Made by a program: the position numbers and the translations under genes
Part shown: piece by piece, positions 17,355 through 24,624 of the stretch
Position numbering within the stretch: the stretch's first letter is position 1
Layout of the letters: every line of letters begins with the position of its first letter
DNA from: Coprococcus_C hominis
GTDB taxonomy: Bacteria > Bacillota > Clostridia > Lachnospirales > Lachnospiraceae
Reading direction: 5' to 3' (one strand)
Assembly (NCBI RefSeq): GCF_020687505.1
Contig: NZ_JAJEQT010000003.1
Length of the DNA stretch: 64,000 bases
Notes under the pieces: generated by a model
Database searches by the model: none
Told to the model about the DNA's origin: nothing
What the model saw: only the letters and a program-made list of their open reading frames with translations

Positions 17355-18344
17355 ATGTATATTGCAAAAGAAACAAGATATGACAATATGAAGTACAATT
17401 ACTGTGGCGCAAGTGGCTTGAAGCTTCCTGCGGTATCGCTTGGGCTTTGGCACAACTTTGGTTCGAACGGAAATTTTGATACGATGATGGATATGTGCGA
17501 GACAGCCTTTGATAACGGTATCACACATTTCGATCTGGCGAATAATTATGGCCCATATGATGGCGCTGCTGAGGAGAATTTTGGCAAGATCTTAGATAAG
17601 AGTCTGCGTCCATATCGGGACGAGATGATCATCTCTACGAAGGCCGGATATACGATGTGGCCGGGCCCTTACGGCGACTGGGGCAGCAAGAAATATCTGG
17701 TAGCAAGCCTCGATCAGAGCCTGAAGCGGATGGGACTTGACTATGTGGATATCTTCTATCACCACAGACCGGATCCGAATACCCCGCTGGAAGAGACTGC
17801 CTGCGCTTTGGATGGCATTGTACGAAGCGGAAAAGCGTTGTATGTCGGAATCTCCAACTACAATAAAGAGCAGACAATCGAGATTGCAAAGCTTTTCAAG
17901 GAGATGAAAACGCCATTTATTATCAACCAGAGACGGTACAATATGTTTGACCGTGAGATGGAAGAGGATGGATTAAAAGATTACGCAGCCGCAAACGGCA
18001 TCGGTATCATCACATTCTGTCCATTGGCACAGGGTTTACTTACAAATCGTTACTTAAATGGTATCCCGGAGGATAGCCGTATCCGTACCGATGGCAGATT
18101 CCTGAAGGAGACTGCTATCAATGAGGAGACGATTGCAAAGGTTCGTGCACTCAACGTGATTGCAGAAAACCGTGGTCAGACATTGGCAGAGATGGCACTT
18201 GCATGGATTCTGCGTGATAACGACATTACAAGTGTGTTGATTGGTGCATCCAGACCATCCCAGATCTTAGACAACATCGGCATGCTCGCAAATATGACAT
18301 TTACACAGGAAGAACGCGAGAAGATCGATCGGATTACAAAATAA
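17355..18344 (+). CDS. Aldo/keto reductase, YghZ (glyceraldehyde-3-phosphate reductase) type
   Basis: NADPH-dependent reductase fold. The start ATG 17355 is preceded by GAGGAGGG. The 329-residue protein closely follows the YghZ/Gpr subfamily: NYCGASGLKLPAVSLGLWH, catalytic D and Y in FDLANNYGPYDG, K in ISTKAGYTMWPGPYGDWGS, HHRPDPNTP, and YVGISNYNKEQT. The MWPGPYG segment is characteristic of that subfamily. Family members reduce small aldehydes including methylglyoxal; the true substrate is not known. It lies next to the MITE-like element and converges on the MATE gene. Confidence 0.9.
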   Translation: MYIAKETRYDNMKYNYCGASGLKLPAVSLGLWHNFGSNGNFDTMMDMCETAFDNGITHFDLANNYGPYDGAAEENFGKILDKSLRPYRDEMIISTKAGYTMWPGPYGDWGSKKYLVASLDQSLKRMGLDYVDIFYHHRPDPNTPLEETACALDGIVRSGKALYVGISNYNKEQTIEIAKLFKEMKTPFIINQRRYNMFDREMEEDGLKDYAAANGIGIITFCPLAQGLLTNRYLNGIPEDSRIRTDGRFLKETAINEETIAKVRALNVIAENRGQTLAEMALAWILRDNDITSVLIGASRPSQILDNIGMLANMTFTQEEREKIDRITK

Positions 18345-18349
18345 AAAAC

Positions 18350-18390
18350 AAGCCGTGCATGGGTTGTAGAAATACCCATGCACGGCTTTT
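18350..18390. terminator. Bidirectional terminator between convergent genes
   Basis: A 15-bp perfect stem (18350-18364 with 18374-18388) has A-rich and T-rich flanks. It serves the reductase on + and the MATE gene on -. Confidence 0.9.
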
Positions 18391-18395
18391 GTAAT

Positions 18396-19781
18396 TTATA
18401 CAGTTTGTTGTGAATTCAGCCGCGACAGCTCGCGCAATTCCTTGATCGTAAATACACCACAGACCACAGCGGCTGCGACATCTGCAATCGGGCCAGCATA
18501 CATGACACCGTCGATTCCCATGAAGATCGGGAAGATCACGATGAGCGGCAGCAGGAAGAGAATCTGTCTCGTCAGTGACATGAAAATACCAAGCTGCGAT
18601 TTGCCGATGGAATTGAAGAAATTCGCAGTTACAGGCTGGATGCCGTTGATTAAGGTGAAGAACATATAAATCCGGAAATACCGTTCGGAGAACTGATAGT
18701 ACAGCTCACTTCCTTCTCCGAAGACACGGATGATCTGTCTTGGGAAAAGCTGGAAACATGCAAATGCAATCAGCGACAGGAAGGTTGCGGTAGCAAGTGC
18801 CAGAAGATATGTTTTCTTCACACGGTTGTATTTCTTTGCACCGTAATTAAATCCGATGACCGGCTGGATGCCCTGTGAGATACCGATGACGAACGACATG
18901 AAGATCATGTTGACCTTTGTGATAATACCGGCACAGGCAAGTGGAATATTACTTCCATAGACGGATGATGCACCGTAATGTGACAGGACGTTGTTCATCA
19001 CGATCTGCACGACAGTCATAGCAATCTGGTTGAAACACGCACTGGCACCAAGGCGCATGATGTTTGCAAAATTATTTCCACGGATGCGGAAACACCGTCT
19101 GCGCAACCGGATAGTCTTGAAATGAAACATGTATCGCAAACTGATGCAGAAGGATACAATCTGTCCAAGAATCGTTGCAAGTGCGGCACCACGCATTCCC
19201 ATGTCCAATGTAAAGATGAAGATTGGATCAAGAATCGTATTTACAATGGCACCGATCAGCATGGAAATCATTGAATAACGCGGACTTCCGTCGGCGAGGA
19301 TCAGCTTGCTCATACCAGTGTTTGCAATCAGAAATGGAAATCCAATCGCAACAATGCGGGTATATTCCTGTGCATACGGCAGAACTTCCGCTGTTGCTCC
19401 GAAGAATTTCAGCATGGGTGTAAGCAGGATCGAGGTAAATGCGAATAATGCAAGGCCGAAGATCGTCATCAGGCAGATACCACAACCAGCGTAATTGGCA
19501 GCTTCTTCCTCCTCTTTTGCGCCAAGCTTCAGGGAGACATTGGTCGCACTTCCGATTCCGAGCAACAGGGAAATTGCTGTACATGTCGTAGACAGTGGAA
19601 AGGTAATGTTTGTCGCTGCATTTCCGTTGATTCCAATCCCCTGCCCGATGAAGATCTGGTCGACAATGTTATAAAGGGCAGTTACCAGCATCGAAATGAT
19701 GCATGGAATTGCGAATTTGACAAGTAATTTGGATTCTTTCTGTGTGCCAAGTGGATTGGCAGATTTTATGTTCTCATTCAT
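18396..19781 (-). CDS. MATE family efflux transporter
   Basis: Twelve-helix multidrug/toxin exporter driven by Na+ or H+. Two MatE repeats are visible: the first with ALYNIVDQIFIGQG (about residues 30-45 from the chosen start), the second with NQIAMTVVQIVMNNVLSHYG and QGIQPVIGFNYGAKKY. The product is 461 residues. The start is set at the CAT of 19779-19781: the reading frame continues to 19820, but the TTGACA/TAGTTT promoter would place transcription start near 19818, and GGTGA lies 5 bases before this ATG. The substrate is unknown. Confidence 0.9.
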   Translation of the reverse strand: MNENIKSANPLGTQKESKLLVKFAIPCIISMLVTALYNIVDQIFIGQGIGINGNAATNITFPLSTTCTAISLLLGIGSATNVSLKLGAKEEEEAANYAGCGICLMTIFGLALFAFTSILLTPMLKFFGATAEVLPYAQEYTRIVAIGFPFLIANTGMSKLILADGSPRYSMISMLIGAIVNTILDPIFIFTLDMGMRGAALATILGQIVSFCISLRYMFHFKTIRLRRRCFRIRGNNFANIMRLGASACFNQIAMTVVQIVMNNVLSHYGASSVYGSNIPLACAGIITKVNMIFMSFVIGISQGIQPVIGFNYGAKKYNRVKKTYLLALATATFLSLIAFACFQLFPRQIIRVFGEGSELYYQFSERYFRIYMFFTLINGIQPVTANFFNSIGKSQLGIFMSLTRQILFLLPLIVIFPIFMGIDGVMYAGPIADVAAAVVCGVFTIKELRELSRLNSQQTV

Positions 19782-19824
19782 ATTTTTCACCATTTTTCTG
19801 TAGTATGTCCATTTATTCATTATT

Positions 19825-19854
19825 AAACTATCACTATCCGAGAAAAAATGTCAA
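19825..19854 (-). promoter_or_regulatory. Probable promoter of the MATE gene
   Basis: On the minus strand TTGACA (19849-19854) and TAGTTT (19825-19830) are 18 bases apart. The -10 is imperfect. Confidence 0.5.
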
Positions 19855-19970
19855 TTATAAGTTGCATTTTTAGTAGAAACGAGTTCTTAACTGAATAAAA
19901 ACGGATACTTAACGGATGTAACATAGAATAAAAAAATCAAATATTTGGATATAAAAAGGGTAAAAAACGG

Positions 19971-19999
19971 TTGATTTATACATAGAAGAGTATTATACT
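19971..19999 (+). promoter_or_regulatory. Sigma-A promoter for the HTH-Uma2 gene
   Basis: TTGATT (19971-19976) and TATACT (19994-19999) with a 17-base spacer lie 50 bases before the start. Confidence 0.7.
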
Positions 20000-20048
20000 A
20001 AATATAAAGGTATCGGTAATGAAAGAATTTTTCAAAGGAGTGATGCAT

Positions 20049-20834
20049 ATGACAATCGAAGAAATGAAAGAAAAGAAGCGGGAACATGGGTACACGTATA
20101 ACATGATGTCGCAGATGTCGGGAGTTCCGCTTGGAACCGTGCAGAAGATTTTTACGGGTGAGACGAAATCGCCGCGCTATGATACGCTTGAGGCATTGGC
20201 ACGTATCTTTGAAAATGGCGACCGTGATTACCTGTATGCGGATATGGTAGAGGATTCCGGAACAGCATACGCGGCAAAGGTTCAGGGACAGTATACGCTG
20301 GATGATTATTATGCGCTGCCGGAGGATCGCCGGGTAGAGCTGATTGATGGCTGTATCTATGATATGGCGGCACCTTCGACGATTCACCAGTTGATTGCAG
20401 GGGAAGTTCACAGGCAGATATCAAATTTTATTCTGGAGCATGATGGACCGTGCATGCCGTTTATCTCGCCGGTGGATGTACAGCTTGACTGTGATGATAA
20501 GACGATGCTGCAGCCGGACGTCGTCATTTTGTGCGACATTGACCGGATGAAGGTGCGTTGCATATATGGTGCGCCGGACTTTGTGCTGGAGGTAATCTCA
20601 AAATCCACCCGGCTTCGCGACTATGGAAAGAAGCTTTCCAAATACATGGATGCCGGTGTGAAGGAATACTGGATTGTGGACCCATACCAGAAGCGCATTA
20701 TGGTGTATGAGTTCAACAAGGAAATCTTCCCTGTGATTTATGGAATTGATGCGGATATCCCGGTCAGTCTGTATGATGGCAGGTTAACAATCAATTTGGC
20801 GGCGTTAATAAAGAAGATTGAGAAACTGTTGTAA
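20049..20834 (+). CDS. HTH domain fused to Uma2-family (DUF820) PD-(D/E)XK nuclease-like domain
   Basis: A 261-residue protein. AAAGGAG 7 bases upstream favours ATG 20049 over in-frame ATGs at 20019 and 20043. Residues about 1-62 are an XRE-like helix-turn-helix (YNMMSQMSGVPLGTVQKIFTG). Residues about 80-255 match Uma2: YYALPEDRRVELIDG, the nuclease motif LQPDVVILCD followed by FVLEVISKST, then KYMDAGVKEYWIVDP. The acidic residues and Lys/Gln positions look intact. Uma2 proteins are putative restriction-like endonucleases of unknown role; the HTH could give DNA targeting or autoregulation. Confidence 0.85.
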   Translation: MTIEEMKEKKREHGYTYNMMSQMSGVPLGTVQKIFTGETKSPRYDTLEALARIFENGDRDYLYADMVEDSGTAYAAKVQGQYTLDDYYALPEDRRVELIDGCIYDMAAPSTIHQLIAGEVHRQISNFILEHDGPCMPFISPVDVQLDCDDKTMLQPDVVILCDIDRMKVRCIYGAPDFVLEVISKSTRLRDYGKKLSKYMDAGVKEYWIVDPYQKRIMVYEFNKEIFPVIYGIDADIPVSLYDGRLTINLAALIKKIEKLL

Positions 20835-20902
20835 TGAAAAAGTAGTAGTTATTCGAATAGAGGTTAAAGATTCTGTGTAATAACATGTAACTTTTCATCC
20901 AT

Positions 20903-21544
20903 TTAACATTTTTCGTCATCAGCCAGTTCAAACATATCACCATGCAATTCATAATGAACATATTGGTATCTATCAGCCATATATTCTGTACCAATTTCAA
21001 ATGCCTGTAAAAAATTCTCATCACGCATTAATAACTGTACAAAAACAGGAAAATTGAACAAAATAAATGTAAGCATATATCTATGTGACGCGCTCATATT
21101 TGATGCCTGTTCATCAATCCATTCAGACAAACCATTCAAATACGTAATACATGTTTGAATCAAATCAAGCCATTGCATATATACATTCTGACTAAAATTC
21201 TGAAATGTTACTGTATAAACACGGTCAGCCATCTTTTCATTAACAGGCTTTGCCTTTAATTTTTCTAAAGCCGATTCTTTCCCAGTTGCTACAAAATGAT
21301 ACATTACATCATATACATTCTTTGTAAAATCTTCTCTGGATAAGAAAGCACCATAAATATATGGTAACTGCACCTGCAGCCAACGTTCAAAACCTTTTGA
21401 ACAAATATAATCGCCATCATTTTCCACCAATGCAAAACTGGCATCTAATAACACAAACGTTTCTTCGTCTAGTGTCAAGACATCGCCAAACAATGCACGT
21501 AAACACACCATATAGGCATCTTTATAATCCTTATAATTAGACAT
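20903..21544 (-). CDS. Hypothetical protein, 213 aa
   Basis: Not recognised. An AT-rich gene with a good ribosome site (GGAAAGGAG about 10 bases before the ATG). The product is acidic, helical and soluble, rich in aromatic residues, with no membrane segment or signal peptide and no conspicuous catalytic motif. A 7-bp inverted repeat, GTTGAAC (21580-21586) with GTTCAAC (21609-21615), lies just upstream and could be an operator. Its base composition differs from the surrounding genes, which suggests transfer. Confidence 0.7.
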   Translation of the reverse strand: MSNYKDYKDAYMVCLRALFGDVLTLDEETFVLLDASFALVENDGDYICSKGFERWLQVQLPYIYGAFLSREDFTKNVYDVMYHFVATGKESALEKLKAKPVNEKMADRVYTVTFQNFSQNVYMQWLDLIQTCITYLNGLSEWIDEQASNMSASHRYMLTFILFNFPVFVQLLMRDENFLQAFEIGTEYMADRYQYVHYELHGDMFELADDEKC

Positions 21545-21828
21545 AAGTTATCGCTCCTTTCCTGATACTAAATCATTATGTTGAACGATACACTATTTTT
21601 GGAGGGGTGTTCAACCTATTACATCTAGTAGCGACAAACCATCATATATACAATATGTAGTCATTTGTTCCTTGCTTATATTAAATTATAACATAATATG
21701 ATAGTTGCTACCAACTGTTTTTTCTTGATAATCAGTTTCGCCGGACACCATATAAATATTTTGATATTGTTTTCGGATATGACAAGATGATAGAACATTA
21801 CAACAAAATAATGTAACCGCAATCGGTA
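21545..21828. other. AT-rich intergenic region between the divergent hypothetical gene and spoIIID
   Basis: No ORF with a ribosome site is visible. It holds the inverted repeat GTTGAAC/GTTCAAC at 21580-21615, and the spoIIID promoter lies just beyond at its right end. Nothing else is clear. Confidence 0.4.
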
Positions 21829-21857
21829 TCATATTACCGTAACCATCTTCATACACT
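21829..21857 (+). promoter_or_regulatory. Sigma-E promoter of spoIIID
   Basis: TCATATT (21829-21835), 14 bases, then CATACACT (21850-21857): a close match to the mother-cell sigma-E pattern. spoIIID is a known sigma-E target in Bacillus and Clostridium. Transcription would start about 25 bases before the TTG start. Confidence 0.75.
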
Positions 21858-21887
21858 GTACAAACAGTCAAACAGAGGTTTGTATAG

Positions 21888-22142
21888 TTGAGAGATTACA
21901 TTGAAGAACGGGCACTTGAAATTGGTGAATACATCATTGAGGAGGGGGCAACGGTCAGACAGGCTGCGCGGAAGTTCGGTATTTCGAAGTCAACCGTACA
22001 TAAAGACGTCACGGAACGCTTAGAGCAGATCAACCTGCGTCTTGCACACGAGGCAAGGAAGGTGTTAGATGTCAACAAGTCCGAGCGTCATATCCGGGGT
22101 GGACTTGCGACGAAAGAAAAATATGCACATATGGAACATTGA
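21888..22142 (+). CDS. spoIIID: Stage III sporulation protein D
   Basis: Mother-cell transcription factor that activates or represses many sigma-E genes and helps the switch to sigma-K. The 84-residue product has the SpoIIID helix-turn-helix RQAARKFGISKSTVHKDVTERL and the tail SERHIRGGLATKEKY. The start is TTG at 21888: the family begins M-x-D-Y-I-x-E-R and the frame supports exactly this, with AGAGG about 10 bases upstream. Expression is predicted from the sigma-E promoter. Confidence 0.95.
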   Translation: MRDYIEERALEIGEYIIEEGATVRQAARKFGISKSTVHKDVTERLEQINLRLAHEARKVLDVNKSERHIRGGLATKEKYAHMEH

Positions 22143-22148
22143 TTAAGA

Positions 22149-22177
22149 TTGTAAAAAACCACCAAAAATGATATACT
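22149..22177 (+). promoter_or_regulatory. Sigma-A promoter for the PocR-MCP gene
   Basis: TTGTAA (22149-22154) and TATACT (22172-22177) with a 17-base spacer. A small hairpin, ATGGC-GAA-GCCAT, is at 22198-22210 in the leader. Confidence 0.7.
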
Positions 22178-22230
22178 AATTTGTATAATATTACGAAATG
22201 GCGAAGCCATGAGAGATGGGGTGGAAGTAT

Positions 22231-23007
22231 ATGATTCGTATCGAAGATTTTTGTGACATGAAGAAGTTTGAGGACATCATGAAGAACTGGGCGATGAGTA
22301 CCGGACTTGCAACGGTGGCTGTTGGGGCAGATGGAAAGTACATCAGTGAGTGCTACAACTTTACAGAGTTTTGTATTGATCTGACTCGTGGAAGTGCAGA
22401 AGGACGCAGACGCTGCGAGAAGTGTGACCGGGAAGGAAAGGGCGTGTATTCCTGCCATGCAGGACTCGTGGATTTTGGAATACCGATTACCCTAGATGAT
22501 GGAACGGTGCTGGGAAGTGTAATTGGCGGACAGGTGCTGCCGGAGCATCCGGATGATGATGCATTCCGGAAGACTGCGGGAGAGCTTGGTATCGATGCAG
22601 AGGCCTATGTTCGGGCATTGCACAAGGTGAATGTTAAGACAAGGGAAGAAATCGAGGCAGCAGCGACGCTGCTTGGCGATGTGATTAATATGTTTGTGCG
22701 CGCATCTTATACTTCTGCAGTGAATAAGCGTTTGCTGGATAAACTGCAGACGGGGATCCAGGAGTGCGTGGAATACATTGATGATGCAAGTGAGAAGACA
22801 CAGAAAATCGAGGAATTCAGCGGCCGTCAGAGAATTCTTGCTTTAAATGCCGCGATAGAAGCGGCACGTGCAGGGGAAGCCGGGCGTGGTTTTACAGTAG
22901 TTGCATCGGAAGTGCAGAAGCTGGCAGATGGTATGAGCCAGGCAAGTTCCCAGATTGTGGACTCGTTGCGGAAACTTTCAAAGAACATTCATGAGTTAAA
23001 TGAATAA
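22231..23007 (+). CDS. PocR sensory domain joined to a minimal chemoreceptor signalling tip
   Basis: A 258-residue soluble protein; GGGGTGG before ATG 22231 sets the start. Residues about 3-165 are a PocR-type ligand-binding domain with conserved cysteines (RRRCEKCDREG, YSCHAG). Residues about 195-245 carry the conserved MCP hairpin tip (ALNAAIEAARAGEAGRGFTVVA, shown here split: ALNAAIEAARAG, GRGFTVVASEVQKLA). The helices flanking the tip are far shorter than in normal receptors and no membrane segment exists. It could be a cytosolic receptor. No che genes are visible in the window. Confidence 0.82.
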   Translation: MIRIEDFCDMKKFEDIMKNWAMSTGLATVAVGADGKYISECYNFTEFCIDLTRGSAEGRRRCEKCDREGKGVYSCHAGLVDFGIPITLDDGTVLGSVIGGQVLPEHPDDDAFRKTAGELGIDAEAYVRALHKVNVKTREEIEAAATLLGDVINMFVRASYTSAVNKRLLDKLQTGIQECVEYIDDASEKTQKIEEFSGRQRILALNAAIEAARAGEAGRGFTVVASEVQKLADGMSQASSQIVDSLRKLSKNIHELNE

Positions 23008-23039
23008 AGGAAAATCCATGGGTGATGGATCGAATTAAG

Positions 23040-23079
23040 AAGGGCTGTTCGCGAAAAGGGTGGACAGTCCTTTCTTTTG
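23040..23079 (+). terminator. Rho-independent terminator
   Basis: An imperfect 11-bp stem (23040-23050 with 23062-23072, two wobble pairs) with CTTTT after it ends the PocR-MCP transcript. Confidence 0.7.
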
Positions 23080-23107
23080 TGAAACTCTCGTGAATTTCTG
23101 GAAAAGC

Positions 23108-23136
23108 TTGATTTCAATGTACCGATGCGATAAAAT
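23108..23136 (+). promoter_or_regulatory. Sigma-A promoter for the DUF3783/SbcD/SbcC-like operon
   Basis: TTGATT (23108-23113) and TAAAAT (23131-23136) with a 17-base spacer lie 38 bases before the first start. Confidence 0.7.
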
Positions 23137-23174
23137 AATCAGAAGTATGTAATGTGGGAATGGAGGCGGATGCG

Positions 23175-23558
23175 ATGCCAACGATACTTTTATACAGTGT
23201 TCCAGCGGAACAGCACAGACAATTAGAAGCACTTGGCATGCGTCTTGGATATTCCTGCAAGAAGATTGCGCGCAAGCGCTTTTTACAGCCAATCGGCTGT
23301 CATGCCGGATTGCCGGGATTTGAACAGAACGGGGATTGGTACGAAGGAAAAGATCTGCCTGATCCGATGATATTATTTTCAGAGTTTTCGGATGGGTTGT
23401 TGAATCGTTTTCTTGCGGCATGTAAAGAAGATGGCATGCCGCAGATCGATTATCGGGCAGTTGTGACAGAACATAACATTCACTGGAATGTGTTGGATTT
23501 ATATCAGGAACTGGTGCAGGAACATGAGAGCCTGCATGGAGGCAAGGTAACGCTATGA
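23175..23558 (+). CDS. DUF3783 family protein
   Basis: A 127-residue soluble protein; GGAGG 9 bases upstream favours ATG 23175. The pattern MPTILLYSVPAEQHRQLEAL, then PDPMILFSEFSD and TEHNIHWNVLDLYQELVQEH matches DUF3783 (PF12646), a Clostridia family without known function. Its stop overlaps the next start (ATGA), so it is translationally coupled to the SbcD-like gene, which hints at a shared function. Confidence 0.8.
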   Translation: MPTILLYSVPAEQHRQLEALGMRLGYSCKKIARKRFLQPIGCHAGLPGFEQNGDWYEGKDLPDPMILFSEFSDGLLNRFLAACKEDGMPQIDYRAVVTEHNIHWNVLDLYQELVQEHESLHGGKVTL

Positions 23559-24622
23559 AATTCATACATATAGCAGACGTCAATCTGGGTGCGCAGCCAG
23601 ACCGCGGAAGAATCTGGAGTGATGTGCGGGCAAAGGAGATTTACAGTACCTTTCACCGTGTGATTGAGGTATGCGAAGAACAGAAAATTGAATTGCTTTT
23701 GATTGCGGGAAATCTGTTTTACACAAAGCCGACGGAACAGGATTTGAAGGAACTGGATTTCCAGCTTCGGAAGATTCCAAATACAAAGACGGTAATTATT
23801 GCTGGCGATCAGGACTATATTGATCCGGGTTCCGCATGGGAGACATATACATTTGAGAGTAATACGATCGTGATGCCACGGGATCAGGCGGCAAGCGTGT
23901 ATTTTGAGGATCTGAATGTCTGTGTCAGCGGATACAGCTATGGACATGCGACGTACACTGGACGGATTCTGGAACGCATGCGACCGGGTAAGCCGGATGC
24001 ATACAATATTCTGCTTGGACATGGCGGAGACATGGAGCATATGCCATTTTCCAAGGAACATGTGGCAAAGCTTGGATTTCAGTATGTGGCACTTGGACAT
24101 ATGCACAAGCCGGCACATATATTGAAAAATCATATGGCATTTGCCGGAACCCTGGAGCCGCTTTCTTATACAGAGACTGGAAAGCACGGCTATATTTTAG
24201 GCGAGGTGTCAACTTCAGGTGAGACGACGATCACATTTGTGCCATTTGCATGCAGAAAATATGTGAATATGGCGATGGATATCAATTCGACCTATACAAA
24301 TGGAGATATCTGCAATCTTGTAGAAGGAAAGATGCAGGAGCTGGGGGCGGATAACATTTACCGGATTTTGCTGCGTGGACGTGCCGCTCAGAATATGGAG
24401 ATCAACTTAAGCGAACTGACACGCCGCTATTGCATCAACGAAGTGATCGATAAGACAGAATGCGACTACGACATGGACGAGCTGCACGTGTCGAATCATG
24501 ACAATCTGCTTGGCAGACTGATAGACGAACTGACAGACGATAAAAAAGGCGGCGATAAGGCGATTCGGGATAAGGCATTGCATTATTGTATGGAAGCCCT
24601 GCTTGGAGCAGGAGAGAAATAA
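23555..24622 (+). CDS. SbcD/Mre11/YhaO-like metallophosphoesterase with degenerate metal site
   Basis: A 355-residue protein of the DNA-repair nuclease phosphoesterase family. The fold order is clear, but key metal ligands differ from canonical Mre11/SbcD. Motif I reads HIADVNLG (usual D-x-H, here D-V-N); motif II IAGNLFYTKP (usual GDxxD, here GNxxY); motif III IAGDQDY (usual GNHD). The later motifs LLGHGG and ALGHMHKP keep their histidines. This suggests lost or altered nuclease activity. It overlaps the DUF3783 gene by 4 bp and is 2 bases from the ATPase gene. Confidence 0.82.
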   Translation: MKFIHIADVNLGAQPDRGRIWSDVRAKEIYSTFHRVIEVCEEQKIELLLIAGNLFYTKPTEQDLKELDFQLRKIPNTKTVIIAGDQDYIDPGSAWETYTFESNTIVMPRDQAASVYFEDLNVCVSGYSYGHATYTGRILERMRPGKPDAYNILLGHGGDMEHMPFSKEHVAKLGFQYVALGHMHKPAHILKNHMAFAGTLEPLSYTETGKHGYILGEVSTSGETTITFVPFACRKYVNMAMDINSTYTNGDICNLVEGKMQELGADNIYRILLRGRAAQNMEINLSELTRRYCINEVIDKTECDYDMDELHVSNHDNLLGRLIDELTDDKKGGDKAIRDKALHYCMEALLGAGEK

Positions 24623-24624
24623 CG

